35,048 nucleotides of DNA from an uncultured Bacteroidota bacterium. GTDB lineage: Bacteria; Bacteroidota; Bacteroidia; Bacteroidales; P3. Below the pieces are notes generated by a model. The model was not told where the DNA came from and ran no database searches. It saw nothing but the letters and a program-made list of their open reading frames with translations. The DNA is taken from the NCBI GenBank assembly GCA_900546465.1, contig URCX01000001.1, positions 1-35,048 of the forward strand. The letters run 5' to 3'. Position numbers and translations under genes: made by a program. Positions 22,104 to 30,079 of the stretch are shown here, one piece after another; positions within the stretch are counted from its first letter, which is position 1; the number at the start of each line of letters is the position of its first letter.

Positions 22104-23948
22104 CTATTCCACGGTTACCGATTTGGCGAGGTTTCTCGGTTGATCGACATCGCGTCCCTTGGCTATGGCAACGTGATAAGCAAGAAGTTGCAAAGGTATC
22201 ACCGTCAAAAGAGGAGATAAACAGTCAATGGTCTCCGGTATTTCGATGGCGTAATCTGCCAATTTTTTAATCTTGTCGTCGCCCTTGGTTACAACGGCAA
22301 GCACTCTGCCCTTACGGGTTTTCACCTCTTGCACATTGCTCAATATCTTTTCGTAGGAACCGTACTTAGGTGCAATTACCACTACCGGCATTTCTTCATC
22401 TATCAAGGCAATGGGACCGTGCTTCATTTCTGCGGCAGGATAGCCTTCGGCATGAATGTAAGAGATTTCTTTCAGCTTCAATGCACCTTCCAAAGCAACG
22501 GGATAATTGTATCCTCTGCCCAAATAAATGAAGTTCTTTGCGTAGGTGAAGATTTTAGATAGGGCTTCAATCTTATCGGATTGCTCCAATATTTCGTTTA
22601 TTTTGTCGCCTATAGTTTCCAATCCGGTAACTATTTTTTTGTAATCCTCATCGCTTATCGTTCCAAGTTCCTTTCCTATGGTCGCGGCAATCATTATAAG
22701 AACGGCAACCTGCGTTGTGAAAGCTTTGGTCGAGGCAACACCTATTTCGGGGCCTGCATGTGTATAAGTACCTGTCATTGTTGCTCTCGCAATACTGCTG
22801 CCGACAACATTGCATATACCGTATGCAAATGCTCCTTTCTCTTTTGCAAGTTCTATTGCTGCCAAAGTATCTGCCGTTTCACCGGATTGGGAGATGGCAA
22901 TCAGCACATCATCAGGCAATATAACCGGGTTACGATAGCGGAACTCCGAAGCCACTTCCACTTCCACCGGTATTTTGCAGTAAGTCTCGAAAAGATATTT
23001 ACCTATCAGACCTGCATGCCATGAAGTACCGCAGGCAGAGATGAGAATTCTCTTTGCCTTGCGGAAATGCTCTATATTATCTATTATTCCGCTCAATTTG
23101 ATTTCTTGCAAATTCTCGTTAAGACGTCCGTTCATGCACATGGCAAGACTCTTCGGCTGTTCAAAAATCTCTTTCAGCATGAAGTGAGGATAGCCTCCTT
23201 TTTCTATTTCGCTCAAAGAGAATTGCAATTCCTGCACATCATAACGCATCAAAGTGTTTGCAAGGTTTCTTATCTCCAACTGCTTGCCTCTTTCAAGCCT
23301 TGCCACTTCCTCGTCTCCGAGATAAACAACCTTTTTGGTGTACTCTATGATAGGAGAAGCGTCCGAGCCTACCAAAAATTCATTTTCGCCTATACCTATC
23401 ACCAAAGGGCTGCTCTTTCTTGCCACAACCAAAACATCGGGATTGTTTTTCTCGATTACACCTATTGCGTACGCACCTATGACTTGCGATAAAGCATGTT
23501 GAACAGCCTCATAAAGCGAACAAGCATACTTTTTCTTCATATATTCTATAAGTTGTACCAATACTTCGGAGTCGGTCTGGGTTTTGAATGTGAAGCCTTC
23601 GGCTTTCAAAAACTCTTTAATGGCGGAATAGTTCTCTATGATACCGTTATGGATTAAAGCAATCTCCCCGCTCTGTGAGCAATGCGGGTGAGCATTCTTG
23701 TCGCATGGCTCACCGTGAGTTGCCCAACGCGTATGAGCGATACCGATCGTTCCGCTTATATTCTTGCCTTCGCAATAGGCTTCAAGGTTTGCAACTTTTC
23801 CTTTGGTTTTATAGATATGCAATTCATTATCTCGGTCAAGCAATGCCACTCCCGCACTGTCATAACCCCTGTATTCAAGCCTGTGTAAGCCTTCAATCAA
23901 AATAGGGAAAGCTTCTTTCGTTCCAATGTATCCTACAATTCCGCACAT
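22104..23948 (-). CDS. glmS: Glutamine-fructose-6-phosphate aminotransferase (isomerizing)
   Basis: GlmS makes glucosamine-6-phosphate from fructose-6-phosphate and glutamine, the entry to UDP-GlcNAc for peptidoglycan and LPS. It begins MCGIVGYIGTKEAFPILIEG, with the N-terminal nucleophile cysteine after Met removal. The glutaminase domain contains HTRWATHGEPCDKNAHPH. Two SIS isomerase domains follow, with SACGTSWHAGLIGKYLFE, SQSGETADTLAAIELAKEKG and EGALKLKEISYIHAEGYPA. The C terminus DQPRNLAKSVTVE is the conserved tail. Full length (614 aa). It is divergent from trpS, with its own promoter. Confidence 0.97.
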   Translation of the reverse strand: MCGIVGYIGTKEAFPILIEGLHRLEYRGYDSAGVALLDRDNELHIYKTKGKVANLEAYCEGKNISGTIGIAHTRWATHGEPCDKNAHPHCSQSGEIALIHNGIIENYSAIKEFLKAEGFTFKTQTDSEVLVQLIEYMKKKYACSLYEAVQHALSQVIGAYAIGVIEKNNPDVLVVARKSSPLVIGIGENEFLVGSDASPIIEYTKKVVYLGDEEVARLERGKQLEIRNLANTLMRYDVQELQFSLSEIEKGGYPHFMLKEIFEQPKSLAMCMNGRLNENLQEIKLSGIIDNIEHFRKAKRILISACGTSWHAGLIGKYLFETYCKIPVEVEVASEFRYRNPVILPDDVLIAISQSGETADTLAAIELAKEKGAFAYGICNVVGSSIARATMTGTYTHAGPEIGVASTKAFTTQVAVLIMIAATIGKELGTISDEDYKKIVTGLETIGDKINEILEQSDKIEALSKIFTYAKNFIYLGRGYNYPVALEGALKLKEISYIHAEGYPAAEMKHGPIALIDEEMPVVVIAPKYGSYEKILSNVQEVKTRKGRVLAVVTKGDDKIKKLADYAIEIPETIDCLSPLLTVIPLQLLAYHVAIAKGRDVDQPRNLAKSVTVE

Positions 23949-23988
23949 AATAATCTTTATTTATCTGTCATTATATTTTTACTGCGTG

Positions 23989-24018
23989 CAAAAGTACACA
24001 AAAAAATAATCTCTCAAA
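23989..24018 (-). promoter_or_regulatory. Bacteroidetes-type promoter of glmS
   Basis: On the minus strand TTTG (24015-24018) and TACTTTTG (23989-23996) are 18 bp apart, one base shorter than the usual spacing. The leader is about 35 bases; I see no glmS ribozyme core in it. Confidence 0.6.
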
Positions 24019-24072
24019 ACACTTTCAAGGAGTTTTTTCACAGAAAGCCCGTGCAAAGTCGTGAAAAATTCT

Positions 24073-24080
24073 TACTTTTG
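24073..24080 (+). promoter_or_regulatory. -7 box abutting the trpS start codon
   Basis: TACTTTTG ends only five bases before the trpS ATG at 24086, so the transcript should start at or next to the start codon. No TTTG is seen at the -33 position. Confidence 0.45.
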
Positions 24081-24085
24081 CAGCT

Positions 24086-25081
24086 ATGGAAACAATAGTC
24101 AGCGGAATGCGTCCTACGGGTAACTTGCACTTAGGCAGCTACTTCGGAGCGTTAAAGAACTTCATCAGACTTCAAGAAGAAGCAAACTGTTATTTTTTTG
24201 TGGCGGATTATCACTCCCTAACCACTCACCCTAATCCAAAAAACATTCATCAAAACGTCAGAACGGTATTGGCACAGTACGTGGCCTGCGGCTTAAATCC
24301 CGAAAAAGCCACCATATATGTGCAGAGCGAAGTGCCGGAAGTGGTGGAACTGTACATGTATCTTAACATGAACGCCTATTTGGGAGAGTTGGAAAGGGTA
24401 ACATCCTTTAAGGACAAAGTGAGACAAAATCCCAATAACGTTAATGCAGGTTTGCTGACTTACCCTACCTTGATGGCAGCCGATATATTGCTGCATAAAG
24501 CCGATGCCGTACCCGTCGGCAAAGATCAAGAGCAACATTTGGAAATGACACGTACCTTTGCAGCACGCTTCAACCGCATGTACGGGGTGGATTACTTCAA
24601 AGAACCGGTAGCATACAACTTCGGAAACGAATTAGTCAAAGTTCCGGGCTTGGACGGCAGCGGAAAGATGAGCAAAAGCGAAGGTGAAAGTGCCACAATC
24701 TACCTTATAGACGAACCGAGTGTGCTTAAAAAGAAAATAATGCGTGCAAAAACAGACGCAGGTCCCCAAGCACCGAACTCTCCCAAAAGTCCGGAAATAG
24801 AAAACCTCTTTTCACTTCTCCGACTTGTGGGAAAAGAAGAAACGGTCAAGGAATTTGAAGCCCGCTATGCCGATTGCAGCATAAGATACGGCGATTTGAA
24901 GAAACAACTTGCAGAAGATATGGAAGCATTTCTTGCACCTATAAGAGAAAGAATAAAGGAAGTGGAAGCCGATGACATATACCTTTCACGCATAGCAAGA
25001 GAAGGCAGCGAAAAAGCAAGAGAGTCAGCGAGGAAAACCATAAATGAAGTAAGGGAAATCATAGGATTTCACAGCATATAA
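24086..25081 (+). CDS. trpS: Tryptophanyl-tRNA synthetase
   Basis: A class I aminoacyl-tRNA synthetase that charges tRNA-Trp. It has the HIGH-type motif GNLHLGSYFG (12-21) and the KMSKS loop GSGKMSKSEGE (191-201). The start METIVSGMRPTGNLHLG matches the family. The 331-aa length is normal. It is first in a plus-strand run trpS-yebC-rsmI and divergent from glmS. The TAnnTTTG box right before the ATG suggests a leaderless or nearly leaderless mRNA. Confidence 0.96.
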   Translation: METIVSGMRPTGNLHLGSYFGALKNFIRLQEEANCYFFVADYHSLTTHPNPKNIHQNVRTVLAQYVACGLNPEKATIYVQSEVPEVVELYMYLNMNAYLGELERVTSFKDKVRQNPNNVNAGLLTYPTLMAADILLHKADAVPVGKDQEQHLEMTRTFAARFNRMYGVDYFKEPVAYNFGNELVKVPGLDGSGKMSKSEGESATIYLIDEPSVLKKKIMRAKTDAGPQAPNSPKSPEIENLFSLLRLVGKEETVKEFEARYADCSIRYGDLKKQLAEDMEAFLAPIRERIKEVEADDIYLSRIAREGSEKARESARKTINEVREIIGFHSI

Positions 25082-25132
25082 GCGATAAGAAGAACAGAAA
25101 ACAAAGTGTATAATATCTAAAAAGCGATAAGA

Positions 25133-25873
25133 ATGTCAGGACATAACAAATGGTCAACCATTAAGAGAAAAAAAGGAGCATTGGACAGCAAACGTTCAAA
25201 AATATTCTCCAAAATAATCAAAGATATAACCGTTGCAGTCAAAGAAGGAGGCTCGGACCCTGATTCAAATGCAAGATTGCGTTTGGCAGTAGCCAATGCA
25301 AAGGGAGCCAATATGCCGAAAGACACACTGCAAAGAGCCATCAACAAAGCAGGAGACAAGAACACCGCAGCCTTGCAGGAATTGACTTTCGAGTGTTATG
25401 CCCCTCACGGCATCGCTGTCTTTGTAGAATGCCTTACGGACAACAATAATCGTACCGTGGCAGCAGTTCGCTCCATCTTCAACAAATTCGGCGGAACCAT
25501 GGGAACGAACGGTTCTTTGGGATTTATCTTCCAAAGGAAAGGAGTCTTCCAAATAGCAATAGGAGACAAAAATCCGGACGATTTGGAAATGCAACTGATA
25601 GAAGCAGGAGCCGATGAAATAGAAAGGGAAGACAATTACTTCACCGTATATACAAAGATGGAAGACTTTGCAGCCATGCAGAAAGCATTGGAAGAGGCAA
25701 ACATAGAATGCGAAAGTGCAGAACTCCAAAGAATACCAAATACCACCACCGAACTACCATTGGAAGAAGGCAGGAAAGTGATGAAACTTGTAAATATGTT
25801 GGAAGAAGACGATGATGTACAAGCTGTATATCATACCTTGGAACTTACGGACGAACTATTGGAAGAAGAATAA
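25133..25873 (+). CDS. yebC: YebC/PmpR-family protein (probable TACO1-like translation factor)
   Basis: The N terminus MSGHNKWSTIKRKKGALDSK and the following basic helix, then NARLRLAVANAKGANMPKDT, are diagnostic for the family. These proteins were described as transcriptional regulators; related proteins act on the ribosome to help translation of proline stretches or of mitochondrial COX1 (family knowledge). The acidic C terminus (EEDDDVQAVYHTLE) is also typical. Full length at 246 aa. It follows trpS by 51 bases; that gap holds an 11-bp direct repeat (AGCGATAAGAA at 25081-25091 and 25123-25133). Confidence 0.93.
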   Translation: MSGHNKWSTIKRKKGALDSKRSKIFSKIIKDITVAVKEGGSDPDSNARLRLAVANAKGANMPKDTLQRAINKAGDKNTAALQELTFECYAPHGIAVFVECLTDNNNRTVAAVRSIFNKFGGTMGTNGSLGFIFQRKGVFQIAIGDKNPDDLEMQLIEAGADEIEREDNYFTVYTKMEDFAAMQKALEEANIECESAELQRIPNTTTELPLEEGRKVMKLVNMLEEDDDVQAVYHTLELTDELLEEE

Positions 25874-25895
25874 AAAACACATAATCTTATATCTG

Positions 25896-25961
25896 AATAT
25901 CCGCAGGCTCAATCCTCTGCTTGTTAGGGCAATCGAGAGGAGTAAATCTGCGGATATTTTT
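25896..25961 (+). terminator. Branched hairpin and terminator between yebC and rsmI
   Basis: AATATCCGCAG (25896-25906) and CTGCGGATATT (25948-25958) form an 11-bp outer stem followed by T residues up to 25961. Inside it CCTCT (25914-25918) pairs with AGAGG (25936-25940). The U-run makes it a likely terminator of yebC. It ends 20 bases before rsmI, so it could also act as an attenuator. Confidence 0.55.
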
Positions 25962-25980
25962 ACAGTAATAAACAACAAAC

Positions 25981-26649
25981 ATGTTATACCTTGTACCCAC
26001 TCCCATAGGAAACCTTGACGACATGACCGTTAGAGCAGTCAAAACACTGCAAGAGGTAAGTCTTATACTCGCAGAGGATACCCGCACTTCACGACCGTTG
26101 CTCAATCATTTCAACATAACAACCCCTTTGCAGGCACACCACCTCTTTAACGAACATCAAAGCGTCGCCGGCATAGTAGAAAGATTGAAAAGCGGCGAAG
26201 ACATAGCCCTGATAACCGATGCCGGAACCCCTGCAATCTCCGACCCGGGCTTTCTTTTGGTCAGAGAATGCGTAAAAAACAATGTTGAAGTCCGAGCCCT
26301 GCCCGGAGCAACCGCCTTTGTTCCTGCCTTGGTATGTTCGGGACTTCCGGCGGAACGCTTCACCTTTGAAGGCTTCCTGCCGCATAAAAAAGGCAGACAA
26401 TCCAAACTCGAAGCCCTTAAAGAAGAGAAACGCACCATGATATTCTACGAATCTCCCCATAGAATAGGCAAAACCTTGGAACAATTCCGTGAAACCTTCG
26501 GAGACGAGCGACAAGTCAGCATATCCCGTGAAATAAGCAAGAAATTTGAAGAAACCATACGCGGAAGCCTATTCGAACTAAGCAAGCTGTACAAAGACAA
26601 ACAAGCCAAAGGCGAATTTGTCATAGTACTTGCCGGCAAGCAAGACTGA
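25981..26649 (+). CDS. rsmI: 16S rRNA (cytidine-1402-2'-O)-methyltransferase
   Basis: RsmI methylates the ribose of C1402 in the decoding centre of 16S rRNA using SAM. It is a tetrapyrrole-methylase-fold enzyme: MLYLVPTPIGNLDDMTVRAV at the start, ILAEDTRTSRPLLNHF, ALITDAGTPAISDPG and VRALPGATAFVPALVCSGLP are family signatures. At 222 aa it is shorter than the E. coli protein (about 286 aa) and ends after the methylase domain, as is common in Bacteroidetes (from memory). It is last of the plus-strand run, followed by a terminator. Confidence 0.93.
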   Translation: MLYLVPTPIGNLDDMTVRAVKTLQEVSLILAEDTRTSRPLLNHFNITTPLQAHHLFNEHQSVAGIVERLKSGEDIALITDAGTPAISDPGFLLVRECVKNNVEVRALPGATAFVPALVCSGLPAERFTFEGFLPHKKGRQSKLEALKEEKRTMIFYESPHRIGKTLEQFRETFGDERQVSISREISKKFEETIRGSLFELSKLYKDKQAKGEFVIVLAGKQD

Positions 26650-26723
26650 AAAACAACTAATCATTCGGCATAACAGGAGTATTGAAATACACCGGCAAAT
26701 AAATTTTAGTCATTTCTTTTAGT

Positions 26724-26758
26724 GAGAAGAGCGAAACGCACATTGGTTCGCTCTTCTC
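26724..26758. terminator. Bidirectional terminator between rsmI and the LRR gene
   Basis: GAGAAGAGCGAA (26724-26735) and TTCGCTCTTCTC (26747-26758) form a perfect 12-bp stem with an 11-base loop and TTTT on the plus side. It lies between two converging genes. Confidence 0.8.
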
Positions 26759-26775
26759 TTTTCGTCGAATTTACT

Positions 26776-27834
26776 TTATTCGACTATCAATTTCTTTGTT
26801 GTGTTGCCGAGTATGATGGTATAGGCAGCCTTAGGCAATTCGCCTACGTTTATTTGCAAAGTCTCCTGACCGGCTTTTAGGTCGAATGCTTTCAGTATTC
26901 TGCCGTTGAGGTCAAGGATTTGCAGCAAGGTGTTCTCTTTCAATGCTTCGAACTCCAAGTTCACGAAATTTTTAGCAGGATTGGGGCAAACGGACAGTTC
27001 TTTTGTGCTTACGGTCTCCAATGAGGCACAGTCTTCTCTGATAACACCAATGAAGTATTGTCCCCAAAGCCCGTCGGAAGTGTATGCCTCCAAACTGCCG
27101 CATGGTACCGTTACCGTACAGGAATTCGGAAAAGGAAAAGAACCGCTGCCCATTTGCGGAGGTATTGTTGCCAAGGAAACAACAGTGGTCAAACCGTTAG
27201 AATGACCGAACGCTCCGTCCCCTATGGAGGTTACGCTTTTGCCTATGGTAACAGAGGTCAAAGCACTGCAATCGTCAAAGGCATAATCACCAATGGAAGC
27301 GACTTTATCCGGAACGGTAACCGAAGTCAACCCGCTGCAACCGTTAAAAGTAGAGTTTTCGATGGAAGCAATGCTGTCAGGAATGTTGATGGAAGTCAAT
27401 CCGTTGCAATTCTCAAATGCACTTGCTCCCATACGGGTAAGATTATTCGGGAGAACAATGGAGGTCAAAGCTCTGCAAGCTCCGAATCCGTTCTCTCCTA
27501 TATAGGTAATGCCGCCACCGAGAGACACTGACGCCAAGTCTCTGCAATCATAAAAGGCATTATCTCCGATTTCGGTAACACTGTTTGGAATAATAACCGA
27601 TGTCAATCCGCTTCCGAGGAAGGCAGCAAAACCGATGGCGGTAACGCTATATGTATTGCCGTCATAAATCACGGCAGATGGTATAACTATCTCTCCACTC
27701 GCTTCATTGTTGTCTGCAAGCCTCACAGAGTTGTCATCGATGACCTCATAATTCAATCCTTCGCTTGTGAACGTTTGCGACACAAGCAGATTTGCACACA
27801 ATACGGTGCAAACCAAGAAAAATGCTTTCTTCAT
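26776..27834 (-). CDS. BspA-like leucine-rich-repeat protein with T9SS sorting domain
   Basis: A signal peptide (MKKAFFLVCTVLCANLLVSQ) is followed by six to seven 23-residue BspA/LRR_5 repeats of the form LTSVxIPxSVxxIGxxAFxxC (about 70-230). A disulfide-type segment follows (CTVTVPCGSLEAY, and a later Cys). The C terminus (about 283-352) is a type A T9SS sorting domain: VCPNPAKNFVNLEF, LQILDLNGRILKAF and TKKLIVE. The protein should cross the inner membrane by Sec and the outer membrane by the type IX system, ending secreted or anchored at the surface. BspA-type proteins bind host matrix or other bacteria. Repeats are visible at DNA level as 69-bp periods. The leader holds a 15-bp direct repeat. 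Confidence 0.88.
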   Translation of the reverse strand: MKKAFFLVCTVLCANLLVSQTFTSEGLNYEVIDDNSVRLADNNEASGEIVIPSAVIYDGNTYSVTAIGFAAFLGSGLTSVIIPNSVTEIGDNAFYDCRDLASVSLGGGITYIGENGFGACRALTSIVLPNNLTRMGASAFENCNGLTSINIPDSIASIENSTFNGCSGLTSVTVPDKVASIGDYAFDDCSALTSVTIGKSVTSIGDGAFGHSNGLTTVVSLATIPPQMGSGSFPFPNSCTVTVPCGSLEAYTSDGLWGQYFIGVIREDCASLETVSTKELSVCPNPAKNFVNLEFEALKENTLLQILDLNGRILKAFDLKAGQETLQINVGELPKAAYTIILGNTTKKLIVE

Positions 27835-27879
27835 ATCTTTTTTATTTTAACCTTTACTTTCATCTCACACCGCCAAAAG

Positions 27880-27928
27880 CCGCAATGCTCCGCCTCCTTC
27901 TCTCCACCAACTCCCGCAATGCTCCGCC
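27880..27928. repeat. 15-bp direct repeat in the LRR gene leader
   Basis: CCGCAATGCTCCGCC occurs at 27880-27894 and again at 27914-27928, 34 bp apart. In the minus-strand transcript the unit is GGCGGAGCATTGCGG. Both copies lie between the -7 box at 27939-27946 and the start codon at 27834, so they would be in the mRNA leader. Confidence 0.5.
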
Positions 27929-27938
27929 ATTCCACTTG

Positions 27939-27946
27939 CAAAAGTA
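27939..27946 (-). promoter_or_regulatory. -7 box of the LRR gene
   Basis: TACTTTTG on the minus strand matches TAnnTTTG. There is no TTTG at the expected -33 distance. The predicted leader is about 100 bases. Confidence 0.4.
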
Positions 27947-28092
27947 CTGTTTTTCTCTATCCCCGAATATATTACCCACAAAAAAACACAACACACGCAT
28001 ATACAAGGCTTTACATCTTACGAATACAAGTCCGAACACCCATAATCGCAAACAAAACAAAGCATGCGAAGCGAGGAATTCCCTCCTGCTTT

Positions 28093-30003
28093 CTACTTTG
28101 TTCCGTTCTCCATGCCGTAGAGGTGCATTATGCAGTTTTTGCAATCGAAAGAGAGGCGGTATTTGTGGGTTCGGTCGGTGAGGTAAAGGTCTTCTTTCTG
28201 CTCCTGTGTGAGTTTATTGCGACGAAGACAGAGATTGAGGTTATACCTTATGCAGTTGCGACTTCGCATAAGCTCCACTTCGCCTTTTCTGTGCGTAAGT
28301 TCGTATGCCGGTTCTATTTCCTCGACACCGTTGCGGCGGAAGAATGCTTCGGCAAGGCGGTTTGATATATTGCTCTTATAGTCTGCACGACGACATGTCA
28401 TGCTTTCGATACCCTCTTTTTTGATTGTCATCTCTTCGGTGCGGCGGTTATGGTGGCGGATATTCTCGGAGAGTTTCGCTATGCAATTTCTCCGCAAAGC
28501 GTTTATCTGTGCGGCAGAGAAGAAGCAGGCTTCCGGCAATTCGTATGAGAAATCGTTTAATCGGAAGTTCGTTCCGCCTGTTTTTGACAGCATGGCTTTT
28601 AATTTATCAAGGTAGTTGTCCGTATTGCGTGCCGTTTCCAAGGGAAAATCCATGCAGACAGTGGCACTTACGCCGTTTTCGGCTTCCATGCTGAGGCAAT
28701 TCGATTCCCTTTCTCCCTCTTTTACGACATGAATACGGGCTTTCACTTCTATCAAACGAGGCTTGCGAGAGTCGAGAACGGCTTGTTCAAAAACTCTATC
28801 GCGGTTTCTGTACAGACTCACGCCGGCTTTGATGTCGGTCAAAGGGCGATTGGGGTATATGATAAGACGGTTCGACTGTTTATTCTGCTTGTTCGCAGCC
28901 CGCAAAGACGCACTTTCCACACGGTTGACAAGAAAACCGCCCGATTTGTCGCCAATCCTGTACACCATTCCGTCGCCTGAGTGCAGCATTTCCGACGTTT
29001 CAATATACATTCGGTTTTTCTCCACCGCCGAAATCCTTCCCACATACGTGCCGAGGCTTTTGGTATTATTCAAATCGCAGGTCGGTTCGCTCTTTCCTTT
29101 GAGATTGAAGATTGTAAAGCCTCGATTGAAGCTGCGTGAGGGCGAAGGCGTGAAGTCGATTTGAGCCTTGCCGTATGACGAACGGCAGTATTGCGGGTGC
29201 ATTCTGCAAAACTCATCCAACAAAAGACTGTAATAAGCAGTGATATTCTTTACGTAAACAATATCTTTCAGCCGTCCCTCTATCTTGAAACTAACAGCTC
29301 CGCCTTTCAAAACGAGTTCCTCAAGAAGCGAAGAGGCGTTGAGGTCTTTCATATTCAAGAGTGGAGCATTGCGGACGAGACATTTGCCATCGGATTGGAA
29401 GAGCGAGTAATCGCTTCTGCAAGCCTGACAGCAGTTTCCGCGGTTTGCACTCCTGCCTGTGAGGTATTCGCTCATGTAACACTGCCCGCTGAACGAACAG
29501 CACAAAGCTCCGTGAATGAAAACCTCCAATTCCATATCGGGAAATGTGCGATGTATATCCGCTATTTCCTCCATTGAAAGTTCCCGTGCAAGGACTGCTC
29601 GGCGGAAACCTATCTCTCTCAATATGCGAATCTTCTCTTTGGAAGAACAATCCGCCTGCGTAGAGGCATGGAGAGGTAGTTTTATGTCATTTAATTCCAG
29701 CATTGCGGCGTCCTGAACGATGAGAGCATCAACTCCCACTTCGGCAAGAGTGTGCAAAGCCCTCCTTGCGTCCTCCAATTCTTCGTCATAGAGGATTGTA
29801 TTCATGGTTACATAAACCTTTACGCCGAAAAGATGTGCATATTCCACCGCTTGGCAAATATCCTCCGCCGTATTGCCTGCCGACACCCTTGCCCCGAAGC
29901 GTTCAAAGCCCATATATATTGCATCAGCTCCTGCATCGATGGCTGCAATGGCTGTTTCAAGATTGCGAGCCGGCGAAAGTAATTCCAATTTCTTTTGTTT
30001 CAT
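28093..30003 (-). CDS. U32-family protein (RlhA/TrhP-like RNA hydroxylation enzyme)
   Basis: The family was first named as collagenase-like peptidases, but E. coli members RlhA and TrhP (YegQ) install hydroxyl groups on 23S rRNA and tRNA. The N-terminal barrel starts KLELLSPARNLETAIAAIDA. The U32 signature is EVFIHGALCCSFSGQCYMS (160-178), with a cysteine cluster C168, C175, C191/C192 and C195 that likely binds an iron-sulfur cluster. The long C-terminal part (636 aa in all) fits the RlhA-type subgroup with an extra domain; the final CKNCIMHLYG adds two more cysteines. The specific RNA target is uncertain. It starts 76 bases after the AAE transporter gene and may share its riboswitch-controlled transcript. 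Confidence 0.85.
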   Translation of the reverse strand: MKQKKLELLSPARNLETAIAAIDAGADAIYMGFERFGARVSAGNTAEDICQAVEYAHLFGVKVYVTMNTILYDEELEDARRALHTLAEVGVDALIVQDAAMLELNDIKLPLHASTQADCSSKEKIRILREIGFRRAVLARELSMEEIADIHRTFPDMELEVFIHGALCCSFSGQCYMSEYLTGRSANRGNCCQACRSDYSLFQSDGKCLVRNAPLLNMKDLNASSLLEELVLKGGAVSFKIEGRLKDIVYVKNITAYYSLLLDEFCRMHPQYCRSSYGKAQIDFTPSPSRSFNRGFTIFNLKGKSEPTCDLNNTKSLGTYVGRISAVEKNRMYIETSEMLHSGDGMVYRIGDKSGGFLVNRVESASLRAANKQNKQSNRLIIYPNRPLTDIKAGVSLYRNRDRVFEQAVLDSRKPRLIEVKARIHVVKEGERESNCLSMEAENGVSATVCMDFPLETARNTDNYLDKLKAMLSKTGGTNFRLNDFSYELPEACFFSAAQINALRRNCIAKLSENIRHHNRRTEEMTIKKEGIESMTCRRADYKSNISNRLAEAFFRRNGVEEIEPAYELTHRKGEVELMRSRNCIRYNLNLCLRRNKLTQEQKEDLYLTDRTHKYRLSFDCKNCIMHLYGMENGTK

Positions 30004-30079
30004 CGATTTCAGAGAGCTGTTCTATAATTTCTTTTTTTGTGTTCGGTGCTTTGGAAGGGCGTTTCGTTCTTGCCGCTAC

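Noticed and set aside
23949..24018. glmS ribozyme upstream of glmS
   Set aside because: The leader is only about 35 bases and lacks the conserved ribozyme core.
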